Positions 35,760 through 44,993 of a stretch of 64,000 nt of DNA are shown one piece after another (the stretch's first letter is position 1; each line of letters starts with the position of its first letter). Where the stretch lies: contig CAILKP010000093.1 of NCBI GenBank assembly GCA_903834785.1, positions 1 through 64,000 of the forward strand, given 5' to 3'. The position numbers were made by a program, and so were the translations under genes. The stretch comes from an uncultured bacterium (GTDB lineage: Bacteria > Planctomycetota > Phycisphaerae > Phycisphaerales > UBA1924). Below the pieces are notes generated by a model that saw only the letters and a program-made list of their open reading frames with translations, had not been told where the DNA came from and did not search any database.

Positions 35760-36284
35760 TTGATTCATGTTGTGATGCAGACAAGCCACGGTGAGATCGT
35801 TCTTGAACTCAATGACGAGAAGGCGCCGATCAGCGCGGCCAACTTCATGTCGTACGTCGCCAAGGGCCACTACGACGGGACGATTTTCCACCGCGTCATC
35901 AGCGGGTTCATGATCCAGGGCGGCGGGTTCACCGCCGACATGGTCCAGAAGCCCACCGATAAGCCGATCCGCAACGAGTGGCAGAACGGCCTGAAGAACA
36001 CCCGCGGCACGCTTGCCATGGCTCGTCTCGGCGGCAATGCGGATTCCGCGACGTGCCAGTTCTTCATCAACGTCGTGGACAATGGGTTCCTTGACCGCCC
36101 GCAGCCAGACGGTGCCGCGTACGCGGTGTTCGGCCGCGTCGTCAGCGGGATGGAGGCTGTCGACAAGATCCGCGCCGTGAACACTGGCTTTAAGAAGGGC
36201 ATGGGCGATGTTCCGACCGAGACGGTGACGATCCTCAAGGTCCGAGCGGCGACCGATGCTGAGGCTGCGAAGTTCAAGAGCTGA
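35760..36284 (+). CDS. Cytoplasmic peptidyl-prolyl cis-trans isomerase (cyclophilin type)
   Basis: This roughly 174-residue cyclophilin is a single domain. It matches the upstream protein block by block: HGEIVLELNDEKAPIS, NFMSYVAKGHYDGTIFHRVI, MIQGGGF, IRNEWQNGLKN, SATCQFFINVVDN and YAVFGRVVSGM. I chose the TTG at 35760 because it keeps the first beta strand and has a purine-rich site upstream; an ATG at 35775 is the alternative. It lacks a signal peptide, so the pair looks like a tandem duplication that split between compartments. A terminator follows within the end of lspA. Confidence 0.92.
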   Translation: MIHVVMQTSHGEIVLELNDEKAPISAANFMSYVAKGHYDGTIFHRVISGFMIQGGGFTADMVQKPTDKPIRNEWQNGLKNTRGTLAMARLGGNADSATCQFFINVVDNGFLDRPQPDGAAYAVFGRVVSGMEAVDKIRAVNTGFKKGMGDVPTETVTILKVRAATDAEAAKFKS

Positions 36285-36316
36285 GCGGCTGGCCGGCAGC
36301 GAGATTCACGTTGAGA

Positions 36317-37099
36317 TCACTTGCCGCCCGGCGACTGCGATGCAGTCTCCGGGCGGTTTTCGCTTCGGGCCGGGCCATCGTGATGACCGCCATGCTGGCC
36401 GGCCGCCGAGTCCTTGCGCCACAGGAAGATGGCCAGGATGCCGATGCCGACGAGAAGGATGGCATCGGCCACGTTGCTGACGTACGGCCAGACGGCACCA
36501 TTACCGCCGAACGGATCGAGTCCGAAGGGGAACTTCACCCCCGGCAGCGGCGCGATGAAGTCGCGGACGCAGGCGTAGACCCACCGGTCATACAAGTTGC
36601 CGATGCCGCCGCCGATGAGCAGTCCCAGCGCAACGTGCGCCCAGCGATCGCGGCGGGTCGTCCACTTCAGGAACATATAGAGCCCGAAGGCGATGGCGAG
36701 GGTTGTGAAGAAGATAAAGAACCAGCGCTGACCGGCGCCGATGCCAAAGACGGCACCTGGATTGAGTACCAGTGTGAAGTTGAGCAGCTTGGGTGTAACC
36801 ACGACGGGCTCGTGGGCGGGGATGAGTGACTGGAGCGTCCGAAGGCCGTTTGCCTTGGCCTCGAGCACCTGCTCGCGCAGTACGGTGACCGGGAAGCCGG
36901 CGACCCGCTCGAAGGCGAGTTCTTTCGTCCAGAGATCCGCGACAACGGAGACCGTTGCCACGCCCAGCATGCTCGCCCACTGCTTTGGGCCAACGGGTTT
37001 GTGCTGCGATGAACCGGCGGCCGTGCCCGACGATGTCGGAGCGGTCAAGGAAACGGTGCCGCCGGAAGGTGGCGGCGGGGCGGTGCCCTCCGCGCTCAC
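36317..37099 (-). CDS. lspA: Lipoprotein signal peptidase LspA with terminal extensions
   Basis: LspA removes signal peptides from prolipoproteins in the inner membrane. The 260-residue protein has the four expected membrane helices and the catalytic aspartates in GGGIGNLYDR and VSNVADAILL, with NPGAVFGIGAG before them. It starts at a GTG whose first bases overlap the stop of the DksA-like gene (GTGA). About 40 Ser/Thr/Pro-rich residues precede the first helix, and about 30 polar residues follow the last, so it is about 90 residues longer than E. coli LspA. The loop between helices 1 and 2 is also long. The lipoproteins in this window would be its substrates. Confidence 0.95.
   Translation of the reverse strand: MSAEGTAPPPPSGGTVSLTAPTSSGTAAGSSQHKPVGPKQWASMLGVATVSVVADLWTKELAFERVAGFPVTVLREQVLEAKANGLRTLQSLIPAHEPVVVTPKLLNFTLVLNPGAVFGIGAGQRWFFIFFTTLAIAFGLYMFLKWTTRRDRWAHVALGLLIGGGIGNLYDRWVYACVRDFIAPLPGVKFPFGLDPFGGNGAVWPYVSNVADAILLVGIGILAIFLWRKDSAAGQHGGHHDGPARSENRPETASQSPGGK
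36324..36356 (+). terminator. Intrinsic terminator after the cytoplasmic cyclophilin gene
   Basis: CCGCCCGG / CCGGGCGG pair over 8 bp and extend inward to GACTGC/GCAGTC with one mismatch around a 3-nt loop. TTTTCG follows. The hairpin lies inside the last codons of the opposing lspA gene, so the lspA C-terminus is encoded by a terminator. Confidence 0.85.
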
Positions 37100-38115
37100 C
37101 GTGCGGCCCCGCCCGGGATCATCCGCTGACGCTCGACGATGCGGGCACCCTCGATGGAGTATCGGGTTGCCGGGAGTTCGGCCAGACGCTCGAGATCGAT
37201 CGGCTTGCGGGTGACCTCGCAGATGCCATAGGTCCCGTTGTCGATGCGCTTGATCGCCTCATCGATCTCCTTGATCAACTCGCGTTCCTTCTGGGCGAGG
37301 CGAAGACTGTTGTCCTGGTCGAAGGTATCGGAGCCCTGTTCGGCAACGTGCTGCGGGGTGTGGCTTGCGCCGCCGCCAGAGGCGTTGAGTGCCTCGGCTT
37401 CCATGCTCTGGACATCCCCGGCTACCTCGGCCCGCTTCCGGACGAGAATCTGGCGGTACTTGTCCAGATCACGCTTGTTGAACACGGGCTTGAACTTCTC
37501 GCCTTCCTTGAGCACTCCCGGACCGGTGAACGCCGGCGGGTTCTTGGGACCAGACGGGATCAGCGGTGCAGTCTTGCGTGCGCCCGGCTTGAAAATCGAT
37601 TCAAACTTGGGCATCACCAGTTCGGGCTTCTTGATCTTGGGCTTCTTGCCCTTGCCCATGGCCGAGAGGCCGCCGCGAGGACGAGGCCGGTTCTCGCCGA
37701 GCACCGGATTGCCGGCGGCATCGAGCAGCGGCGGGGCGATCGGAGGTGAAACGATGGATTCGGGGATTGCGACCGGTGCGGGCGCCTTCGGCGGGGCAGC
37801 CTTGCTCGGGGCCGGCTTGGCCTGGGGCGGTTTTGCCGCAACAGGCTTTGCGGGCGCAGGGGGGACCTTGGCGCGGGGCTTCTCGGCCGCCTTGGGGGCA
37901 GGTTTGCTTGCCGGCTTGGTGGTCTTGGCGGAGCTCTTGAGTGCGGCCGCCGACTTCACTGCCTTGGCCGCAGGGGGCTTGGTCGCGGTTGTCTTGGCCG
38001 ACTTGGCAGCACCAGGGGCAACTTTGGCCGTTGGTTTCACCGCCGCGGCCTTCGCCGGCTTGGTGGCTGGCTTAGCGGGGGCGGGCTTCGCTTTGGACTT
38101 TGTAGGCTTGGCCAC
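37096..38115 (-). CDS. DksA/TraR-like protein with histone-H1-like tail
   Basis: The 339-residue product begins at a GTG with GGAG six nt upstream; the open frame runs further but lacks a site. Residues 1-120 are almost only Lys, Ala and Pro, as in histone H1 tails. A linker of about 100 residues follows. Residues about 215-330 match the DksA/TraR fold: a long coiled-coil pair, then the finger region IDNGTYGICEVTRKPIDLERLAELPATRYSIE. Of the four zinc cysteines only Cys299 remains; the others read Thr302, Tyr319 and Glu322. A DnaK-suppressor-type RNA-polymerase modulator or a nucleoid protein are both possible. It is coupled by overlap to lspA. Confidence 0.8.
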   Translation of the reverse strand: MAKPTKSKAKPAPAKPATKPAKAAAVKPTAKVAPGAAKSAKTTATKPPAAKAVKSAAALKSSAKTTKPASKPAPKAAEKPRAKVPPAPAKPVAAKPPQAKPAPSKAAPPKAPAPVAIPESIVSPPIAPPLLDAAGNPVLGENRPRPRGGLSAMGKGKKPKIKKPELVMPKFESIFKPGARKTAPLIPSGPKNPPAFTGPGVLKEGEKFKPVFNKRDLDKYRQILVRKRAEVAGDVQSMEAEALNASGGGASHTPQHVAEQGSDTFDQDNSLRLAQKERELIKEIDEAIKRIDNGTYGICEVTRKPIDLERLAELPATRYSIEGARIVERQRMIPGGAAR

Positions 38116-38319
38116 GTGATGCTCCACAGGTTCGGATTCTGTAAGGAATCCCGAAACAAGTGGGCAAGGGTAGGCGCGGGGAGTCCGAAAATCCTCCAAA
38201 TAGATCCCCTCCAAAGCCTATCTTGGGGAGCAAGGTCAGCGCGGTCCGGGGGGCAGGCCGGGAGGAGTGAGGTGATCGATTGGTATCTGTACGTAGGTTT
38301 GGCTTGGCGGTGAAACGCC

Positions 38320-39348
38320 TTACAGCGTCAGGCCCGCACTCTCGGCAACCTGCCCGAGCTTGCGGAAGCGCTGGTACCGCTGTTCGACGAGTTGTTCGCC
38401 GCTGAAGCTCTTAAGCTCCGCCAGCGACTCGATGATCCAACGCTCCAGATTGGCCGCCGCCTCTCCCGGGGCTCGGTGGGCACCGCCGAGGGGTTCGGTG
38501 ATGATCCGATCAATGATGCCCAGGTCGATGTTGTCCTGAGCGGTTAGACGCAGGGCCTTGGCGGCGGCGGTGTTGGTCTGCTCGTTTGCCTGCTTCCAGA
38601 GGATGGCTGCACAACCCTCGGGGGAAATGACCGAGTACCAGGAGTGCTGCATCATGGCGACCCGGTCGGCCACCGCGATGCCCAGGGCGCCACCCGAGCC
38701 ACCCTCGCCGATGACGATCGAGACGATCGGTGTCTTGAGGGTACTCATGTCGCGCAGGTTGACGGCGATTGCTTCGGCCTGGCCTCGCTGCTCGGCACCG
38801 ATGCCGGGATAGGCCCCGGGAGTATCAACAAATGTGACGATCGGCAGCTTGTACTTGGCGGCCAGTTCCATCTTGGCCATGGCCTTGCGATAGCCCTCCG
38901 GGTGAGCGCAGCCGAAGTGGCAGGCAATCTTCTCGCTCGTTGTGCGGCCCTTGTGGTGGCCAATGACCATGACCCGGTGCGGCCCGATGCGGGCGAAACC
39001 GCAGACCATCGCCGGGTCGTCACCGAACCGGCGATCGCCGTGGAGTTCGCAGAAGTCCTTGCAGAAGACCTCGATGTAGTCGCGGGTCTGCGGGCGTTTG
39101 GGGTGGCGGGCAACGCGGACGGTGTCCCAGGCCGTCAGCTTCCCGTACAACTCGCGGAGCATCGCCAGCCGGTCAGCCTTGAGCTTGTCAACTTCGGCGG
39201 CCAGATCGGTCGCCTCTGGGGGCAGCAGGGTCACGCCGCCGGCCGCGGGGGCACTGGCGACCAGTGACTTGAGCTTGCCCTCGACGGTTTCAAGCTGGCT
39301 TTCGATGGCGTTCAGCGGCTTTTCAAACTCAAGCTGGTAGAAGCTCAT
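38320..39348 (-). CDS. accA: Acetyl-CoA carboxylase carboxyltransferase subunit alpha
   Basis: AccA is half of the carboxyltransferase that makes malonyl-CoA for fatty-acid synthesis. The 342-residue protein starts at MSFYQLEFEKPL; 44 upstream codons are rejected. Visible blocks are the N-terminal helix with LNAIESQLETVEGKL, LHGDRRFGDDPAM, GFARIGPHRVMVIGHHKGRTT, FVDTPGAYPGIGAEQRGQ and VIGEGGSGGALGIAVADRVAMM. It ends normally with a short helical tail. accD is not near. It is divergent from the large helicase gene. Confidence 0.96.
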   Translation of the reverse strand: MSFYQLEFEKPLNAIESQLETVEGKLKSLVASAPAAGGVTLLPPEATDLAAEVDKLKADRLAMLRELYGKLTAWDTVRVARHPKRPQTRDYIEVFCKDFCELHGDRRFGDDPAMVCGFARIGPHRVMVIGHHKGRTTSEKIACHFGCAHPEGYRKAMAKMELAAKYKLPIVTFVDTPGAYPGIGAEQRGQAEAIAVNLRDMSTLKTPIVSIVIGEGGSGGALGIAVADRVAMMQHSWYSVISPEGCAAILWKQANEQTNTAAAKALRLTAQDNIDLGIIDRIITEPLGGAHRAPGEAAANLERWIIESLAELKSFSGEQLVEQRYQRFRKLGQVAESAGLTL

Positions 39349-39628
39349 GGGATGGCTTTGGGCGGAAGGAAGGCGGCTGCATGCCGCGAAGGGACGTACG
39401 AACCAGAGGTGAGGATAACGGCCGGCCGGCGAAAAGGCGAGCGGGGACTCCGAGGCCGGGGAGGTTGGCCCCGGCGTCAAGACGTGCGAACACAGCCATT
39501 ATCGGGTCCAGGCGTAACGACCAGCCAAGGATCACGGTTGGGAGGTACCGTCCGGGGAGTATCTCGGCCGGTGCCGGAGTGTCGTGGAGGGGCCCGGAGT
39601 TGCCGGCGAGCTTGATTGAGACCAGACC

Positions 39629-42600
39629 ATGGCGAACGCAGACACTGGTGGTAGCGATGCAGGACGGGCGGGCCAACCGGGCGACACGGACGCCTTTCTT
39701 ATCGGGCGTTTGCAGGCCCTCCGAACCAAGCTGTTGGATCTGACACTGCGCAACCGCCTTGTCAACTTCCGCAACGGATCTGGTGCGGGCAAGCTGCTGC
39801 GAGTCATCGACGAACTGCCAGATGTGCTGGCGGCCAAACTCGATGGCGGTTCGGTCCTCATCCTTGAGGGCATCTCGGAAGGCAAGGGCCGCAAGCGTGC
39901 CGAAGACGAGAAGCTGGATGCCGCCGTGCGGGAGGCAACGCGGAGTGACGAGCAGTATCTCGCGGCGTTGGAGCGGTTGCAGGCAGGTTCGCCGGACGGG
40001 CCGAGTGAGCGGGAGCTTGACCGGTTGGCCGAGGAGTTGCGCAAGCGGGTTGCCGATGAACTCGGGATCAAGCTCAGTTCGAAGCCGACGCTGGAGGAAC
40101 TGGCCGATGCCGCCGGGGTGGATCACCGCGTTGATTTGCCGGAACCTGTCCTGCCGACGGCGGAAGACGGAGTGCAGGCAAAGGCGGACGCCTCCGCCGG
40201 AACTGCAGAGAAGTACCGGGACAACAAGGTGCGGGTTCGAGCAGCCGCATCGGCCCTCGAGACGGTCGCAACGGATCTGTTCCGTCTGGCGAGGACCTCG
40301 ATCGAAGAGCGTGGTGTGAACAACCTCTTCCTCTGCTTCGGATTCCTGGAGTGGTACGAGAGCGAATCATCAGACAAGGTGATTCAGTCGCCGCTGCTGC
40401 TGCATCAGGTGGTGATGGAGCGGCAGCTCAAAGGGGCTGGATACGTGTTCACGGTGGCCTCCACCGGAGAGGGTCTTGCGCTGAATGTCACGCTGGTCGA
40501 GCGTCTCAGACGCGACTTCGGTCTGGTGCTGCCCGAGCCGCTGGAAGAGGAGAGTCCGGAGGCATATTTCAAGCGGCTTGGGCCAGTCCTTCGCGATCGG
40601 CCCAACTGGAAAGTCCGCCGCTGGATCACTCTCGCGCCGCTTGCGTTTGCGAAAATCGCCATGTATCGCGACCTGGATCCGGCAAGCTGGGCCGACCCTG
40701 CGGCCGCGATACACCAGGTGCCGGTGGTGCGGCTCGTGCTGGCCGGTGAGCGCGATGCTGGTATCGCAGAGGAGTTCCAATCGGAGGCGGTGACCAGTGC
40801 CCCGGATCTGGACACGGATGCACACCCGATGGCTGATCGGGTTGCGATCGTCTCAGATGCGGACAGTTCGCAGCTCTCGGCAGTTCTGGATGTGGTGGCG
40901 GGTCGAAATCTCGTGATCGAGGGACCTCCGGGTACCGGTAAGAGCCAGACGATTACCAACATCATCGCCACGGCGCTGGCCGAGAACAAGACAGTGCTAT
41001 TCGTCGCTGAGAAAATGGCCGCGTTGGAGGTAGTGCAGTCGCGGTTGACGGGCGTGGGGCTGGGGGCGTTCTGTCTCGAGCTGCACTCCGGCGGCAAGGC
41101 CGCGGCGATCGAGTTGCTTCGCAAGCGGCTTGAGCTCCGCGGCGCGGATGCTTCATTGGTCGCCGAACTTGATGCCAGGAGGAAGCAGGACGTCGCCCGG
41201 CTGCGGAGCACGGTACAGGCGATGCACGAGCCCAGGGGGGCGATCGGACTGAGCGCGTTCGAACTGGTGTGGCGGTTGCAGCGTGCAAGAGACAACGGTC
41301 CCGGAGTCGATGCCCGGGTGGAGGATGCTCCGGTTGGGAACGCCACGGAGCTTGGAAGGGTTGCGTTATCACAGCTGCTTGCGGACTCAGCTGCGCTCGG
41401 TGAGCTGATCAACCGTGAACGCGAGGAGTTTGGCAGCTCGCCGGGCGATGCGCTGGGCATCGGTGGGAACCCTTGGGAGGGAATCGCCGATTCGGAGCTG
41501 TCAAACCTTGCGATCAGTGATCTGGTCCGACTGTCAGGCCAGCTCGGGGCCGCGCTGCGGGCTGTGGAGCAGGCGGCGGCGAGCGTTGCGGAAATGACGG
41601 GGTGGAGATCGGTCACGATGGCCGATTGCTCAGGGTTCGTCCGCGCGGTCGGGACGCTCCCTGAAGTTCCTGCCGGCGTGCGGGCTGAACTGTTCACGGC
41701 CATGGCCGACACGGGGTTTGCAGAGGCTGCGCAGAGCTTCGTGACGGCTTGCCGCACGCGGCGATCGCTGGCACAGGAACTCTCGGGAGCGTTTGGTGGC
41801 GCTCAGGCGATGGCAGATGCGGCAGCCGCCGAACTGGAGCGGCTTGCGGGGGCGGTGGCAGCCGCAGGGGCTGGCGAGATCAACGCCGGCCGGGCGGCGG
41901 AGTTCGCCGCTGGCCGGGCGGCTGAAGTGACGCAGAGCGAATCGCACGCCGCGATGTTAGCGGAGATTGCCCGGCTGCTCGGATTGGCGGCTGATCCGCG
42001 GTCACTGGATGCGGACACCGTCGCGCTCGTGCGGAGCGTGGCAGCGGTCTGCCGCGGGCTGGAGGAGCGCGTGATCTCTGCCCGTCTTCCCGGGCTTGTC
42101 GATGCGGAGTCGCAGCGTGCCCTGGCCGCGGCGGCAGAGCAGGCATCGCGGCTGGAAGCCGAACGCCGCGAACTCGGCATGTTGCTGCGTCTGGACGGGG
42201 CATTGGATCCTGAGGCTCTGCAGGCGGCGGCGAAGGCCCTGCAAGGCGCTGGGTTGCTCTCGTTCTTGAGCGGGACATATCGGCAGGCCCGCTCGATGTA
42301 TGCGGGGCTGGCGATCAGTTCCACTGAGAAGGTGGCTCCGGGCGAGCAGGGCAAGCGGCTGGAGCGGCTGGCTGCACTTGCTCGGGAGACGCGTCGTGCG
42401 AACGAAGATACTCGACTCAAGGGGTTGCTCGGCCGGCTGTTCGAAGGTCCGGCATCGGACTTTGGTCGTGCGATGGCGGTCTGGAACTGGTCTGAGTCGG
42501 TCCGTCAGGCCGTCCCGGCGTTGCATCCCCAGGCGGCCGCGGTCCGTCGAGTCCTGCTCGAAGGCGACGCTGATGTCCTGAGGCGACTGGCCGCTTTGGC

Positions 42601-44884
42601 CGGGCAGATCGGCGAATCCAGCTTGGCCGTTCTTGAGGCGGGCCTGATGCAGCTTGGCCCCGCGGCGACAATGGTCGATCTGCTGACCAGTCGCCGTCAG
42701 GCCGCGACCGCGGCAAGTGAAGTGCAGCAGTTGGTGGCGCGACTCGGGCTCGCGGCTGATGTGCTTCTGGAGCGGACGATTGATCTGGCTGAGGTGCGGC
42801 GACGGCTCGACGCGGCCGAAGCATCCCTGCGGGTCAGCGAACCGATTGCCAGGGTGCTCGGCGCGGCGTTTCAAGGTGAGCAGACCGACACCGCTGAGTT
42901 GTCGGCTGCGATTCGCCTTCGGCAGGAGTTGCTGGCCGCCGGGCTTTCCCCTCAGGTCACGGCATGGATGCTCTGGGCCGATGTGTCAGTCCGCCGCAGA
43001 GAGCTGAGCGACCGCGGCAAAGCGATCGGGCAAGTGCTCGATGAAGTGTCAAGGCAGCGAGATGCGATGGCAAGGTCCTGCAGCGGCGGCGTGCTCGATG
43101 AGCGGGCGTTTCTGGGCGGCCGGCTCGACGATGTGCCGCTCGCGGAAGTGGCCGCACGATTTGCAGGGGCCAGCCGCTTTGCCGATGGCCTGCAACGTCG
43201 AGTCGATCTGCTTCGACTGATGGAGTCGCTCTCGGAAGCGGGCGTCGGTGAAGTGGTGCGGGCCGCGCTCCGGTACGGTGCCCCGACTGCGGAGCTGCCC
43301 GCGGCAGTGGAACGGGTCGTGCTGGCCGGCATGCTCCGGAAGGTTGTAGCGGGGGCTCCTGAACTTCGTGTGTTCTCCGGAACTGCCTTTGCAGAACTGC
43401 GGGCCCGTTTCGCAGATGTGGACCGCCAGTGGATCGCGGCCCAGCGGACGCGAGTGCTTCAGACGGCACTGGGTAGACAGGCACCGGCCGGGGTGCCGGG
43501 GCCACGCGTCGGCGATAAGACCGAGCTTGCGCTGATCAATCACGAGGTCGGCAAAACACGCGGCCGTATCTCGATGCGTGCTCTGCTGCGACGCTCGGCA
43601 CGCGCGGTCCAGGCGTTGTGTCCTTGCTTTATGATGTCCCCGCTGTCGGTGGCGGAGAATCTTGACCCCAGCGGGCTGCGCTTTGACCTGCTGGTCATCG
43701 ATGAGGCCTCGCAGTTGCGACCGGAGGAGGCACTCGGGGCCATCGCGCGAGCCAAGCAGGTGGTGATCGTCGGTGATCCCAAGCAGTTGCCCCCGACCTC
43801 GTTCTTTGAAGGCGGCGGCGGCGAGGTGTCGGAGGAGGATGAGGAATCGATCCTGGACCAGGCGATCAAGCAGATCACGCCGCCGCGGCGGCTGAAGTGG
43901 CACTACCGCTCGCGGCATGAGTCGCTCATCGCGTTCAGCAACCGGCAGTTCTACGACGATGAGCTGGTCGTGTTCCCGTCGCCCGTGCGTGACGGTGCGA
44001 CGGGGTTGTCGGCCGTAAAGGTCGAGGACGCCGTTTACGCGGCTGGCCTGAATCAAGTGGAGGCGCGGCGGCTTATCGAGACCGCGGTGGACCATGCCAG
44101 AACTTCGCCGGGCCTGACGCTCGGCATGGTGGCCATGAACAAGCAGCAGGCAGAGCTTTTGGCGGATCTCTGGGACCAGCAGGTCGCTGCCGATGCCGAG
44201 GTCGCGGAGTTTGTCGCGCGCCACGCGGGCACGCTGGAACCGGTGTTCGTCAAGAACCTGGAGAACGTGCAAGGTGACGAACGCGACGTCATGCTCGTTT
44301 CGACGGTCTATGGCCCGGATGCGTCGGGCGCATTCTTCCAGCGGTTCGGGCCGATCAATGCCGCGGGGGGGCATCGCCGACTGAACGTGCTGTTCACCCG
44401 CAGCAAGCGTCGGATGGTGATCTTCACATCGATGGATCCTGACAGGATCGTTACCAGCGAGAACCAGCGGGGGCCCGAAGCGCTCAAGGGGATGCTCACC
44501 TATGCGCTGCGAGGGCAGCTGGACACAAACTGGATCAGCGTCGGGGAGGCCGAGAGCCCCTTCGAGCACGCCGTACTCCGGCGGCTCAAGGACCGCGGGG
44601 TGCTTGTTCAGCCGCAGGTCGGAGTGGCGGGATACCGGATCGACCTCGGGTTGATCGATCCACAGCGGCCCGGCCGCTTTGTACTCGGCGTGGAGTGTGA
44701 CGGGGCCACCTATCACTCGGCCAAGAGCGTGCGGGATCGCGATCGGCTCCGGCAGGAGGTGCTGGAACGTCTGGGATGGCGCATCCACCGGATCTGGTCG
44801 CTGGACTGGTGGAAAACGCCTGATCAGGAGTTTGAGCGGCTCATGCGGGCGTTTGAGCAGGCCAGGCAACACGCCGGTGGCTGA
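39629..44884 (+). CDS. Large DUF4011 superfamily-1 helicase with C-terminal endonuclease domain
   Basis: The 1751-residue protein opens with a DUF4011 N-terminus (LRTKLLDLTLRNRLVNFRNG). The helicase starts with Walker A GPPGTGKSQT near residue 435. An insert of about 800 residues follows, rich in Ala/Leu/Glu/Arg helices. Helicase motifs resume at DEASQLRPEEA (about 1360), GDPKQLPPTSFF, WHYRSRHESLI, NVQGDERDVM and NVLFTRSKRR. From about 1640 a Vsr/MTES_1575-like nuclease domain shows YRIDLGLIDP and GVECDGATYH. Such proteins are described as putative phage-defence or DNA-repair enzymes. It has no transferred-island context: accA is on one side and a two-component pair on the other. Confidence 0.9.
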   Translation: MANADTGGSDAGRAGQPGDTDAFLIGRLQALRTKLLDLTLRNRLVNFRNGSGAGKLLRVIDELPDVLAAKLDGGSVLILEGISEGKGRKRAEDEKLDAAVREATRSDEQYLAALERLQAGSPDGPSERELDRLAEELRKRVADELGIKLSSKPTLEELADAAGVDHRVDLPEPVLPTAEDGVQAKADASAGTAEKYRDNKVRVRAAASALETVATDLFRLARTSIEERGVNNLFLCFGFLEWYESESSDKVIQSPLLLHQVVMERQLKGAGYVFTVASTGEGLALNVTLVERLRRDFGLVLPEPLEEESPEAYFKRLGPVLRDRPNWKVRRWITLAPLAFAKIAMYRDLDPASWADPAAAIHQVPVVRLVLAGERDAGIAEEFQSEAVTSAPDLDTDAHPMADRVAIVSDADSSQLSAVLDVVAGRNLVIEGPPGTGKSQTITNIIATALAENKTVLFVAEKMAALEVVQSRLTGVGLGAFCLELHSGGKAAAIELLRKRLELRGADASLVAELDARRKQDVARLRSTVQAMHEPRGAIGLSAFELVWRLQRARDNGPGVDARVEDAPVGNATELGRVALSQLLADSAALGELINREREEFGSSPGDALGIGGNPWEGIADSELSNLAISDLVRLSGQLGAALRAVEQAAASVAEMTGWRSVTMADCSGFVRAVGTLPEVPAGVRAELFTAMADTGFAEAAQSFVTACRTRRSLAQELSGAFGGAQAMADAAAAELERLAGAVAAAGAGEINAGRAAEFAAGRAAEVTQSESHAAMLAEIARLLGLAADPRSLDADTVALVRSVAAVCRGLEERVISARLPGLVDAESQRALAAAAEQASRLEAERRELGMLLRLDGALDPEALQAAAKALQGAGLLSFLSGTYRQARSMYAGLAISSTEKVAPGEQGKRLERLAALARETRRANEDTRLKGLLGRLFEGPASDFGRAMAVWNWSESVRQAVPALHPQAAAVRRVLLEGDADVLRRLAALAGQIGESSLAVLEAGLMQLGPAATMVDLLTSRRQAATAASEVQQLVARLGLAADVLLERTIDLAEVRRRLDAAEASLRVSEPIARVLGAAFQGEQTDTAELSAAIRLRQELLAAGLSPQVTAWMLWADVSVRRRELSDRGKAIGQVLDEVSRQRDAMARSCSGGVLDERAFLGGRLDDVPLAEVAARFAGASRFADGLQRRVDLLRLMESLSEAGVGEVVRAALRYGAPTAELPAAVERVVLAGMLRKVVAGAPELRVFSGTAFAELRARFADVDRQWIAAQRTRVLQTALGRQAPAGVPGPRVGDKTELALINHEVGKTRGRISMRALLRRSARAVQALCPCFMMSPLSVAENLDPSGLRFDLLVIDEASQLRPEEALGAIARAKQVVIVGDPKQLPPTSFFEGGGGEVSEEDEESILDQAIKQITPPRRLKWHYRSRHESLIAFSNRQFYDDELVVFPSPVRDGATGLSAVKVEDAVYAAGLNQVEARRLIETAVDHARTSPGLTLGMVAMNKQQAELLADLWDQQVAADAEVAEFVARHAGTLEPVFVKNLENVQGDERDVMLVSTVYGPDASGAFFQRFGPINAAGGHRRLNVLFTRSKRRMVIFTSMDPDRIVTSENQRGPEALKGMLTYALRGQLDTNWISVGEAESPFEHAVLRRLKDRGVLVQPQVGVAGYRIDLGLIDPQRPGRFVLGVECDGATYHSAKSVRDRDRLRQEVLERLGWRIHRIWSLDWWKTPDQEFERLMRAFEQARQHAGG

Positions 44885-44993
44885 GGTGGAGACAGACAGA
44901 GGGTTGTGTGGCATTTCTGCCTCTGCTTGCCCGTCAGGATGAAGCCGTGCGTCAGTGAAGATGGCGTTGACATCCTAACAGACGGGGAATCTG

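Noticed and set aside
39349-39628. Defence-island partners for the DUF4011 protein
   Set aside because: No methyltransferase, toxin, recombinase or repeat is seen on either side; the gap before it is empty.
43049-44914. 621-codon open frame antisense to the DUF4011 helicase gene
   Set aside because: It has no domain pattern, is Arg/Pro/His-rich and mirrors the conserved helicase motifs on the other strand.
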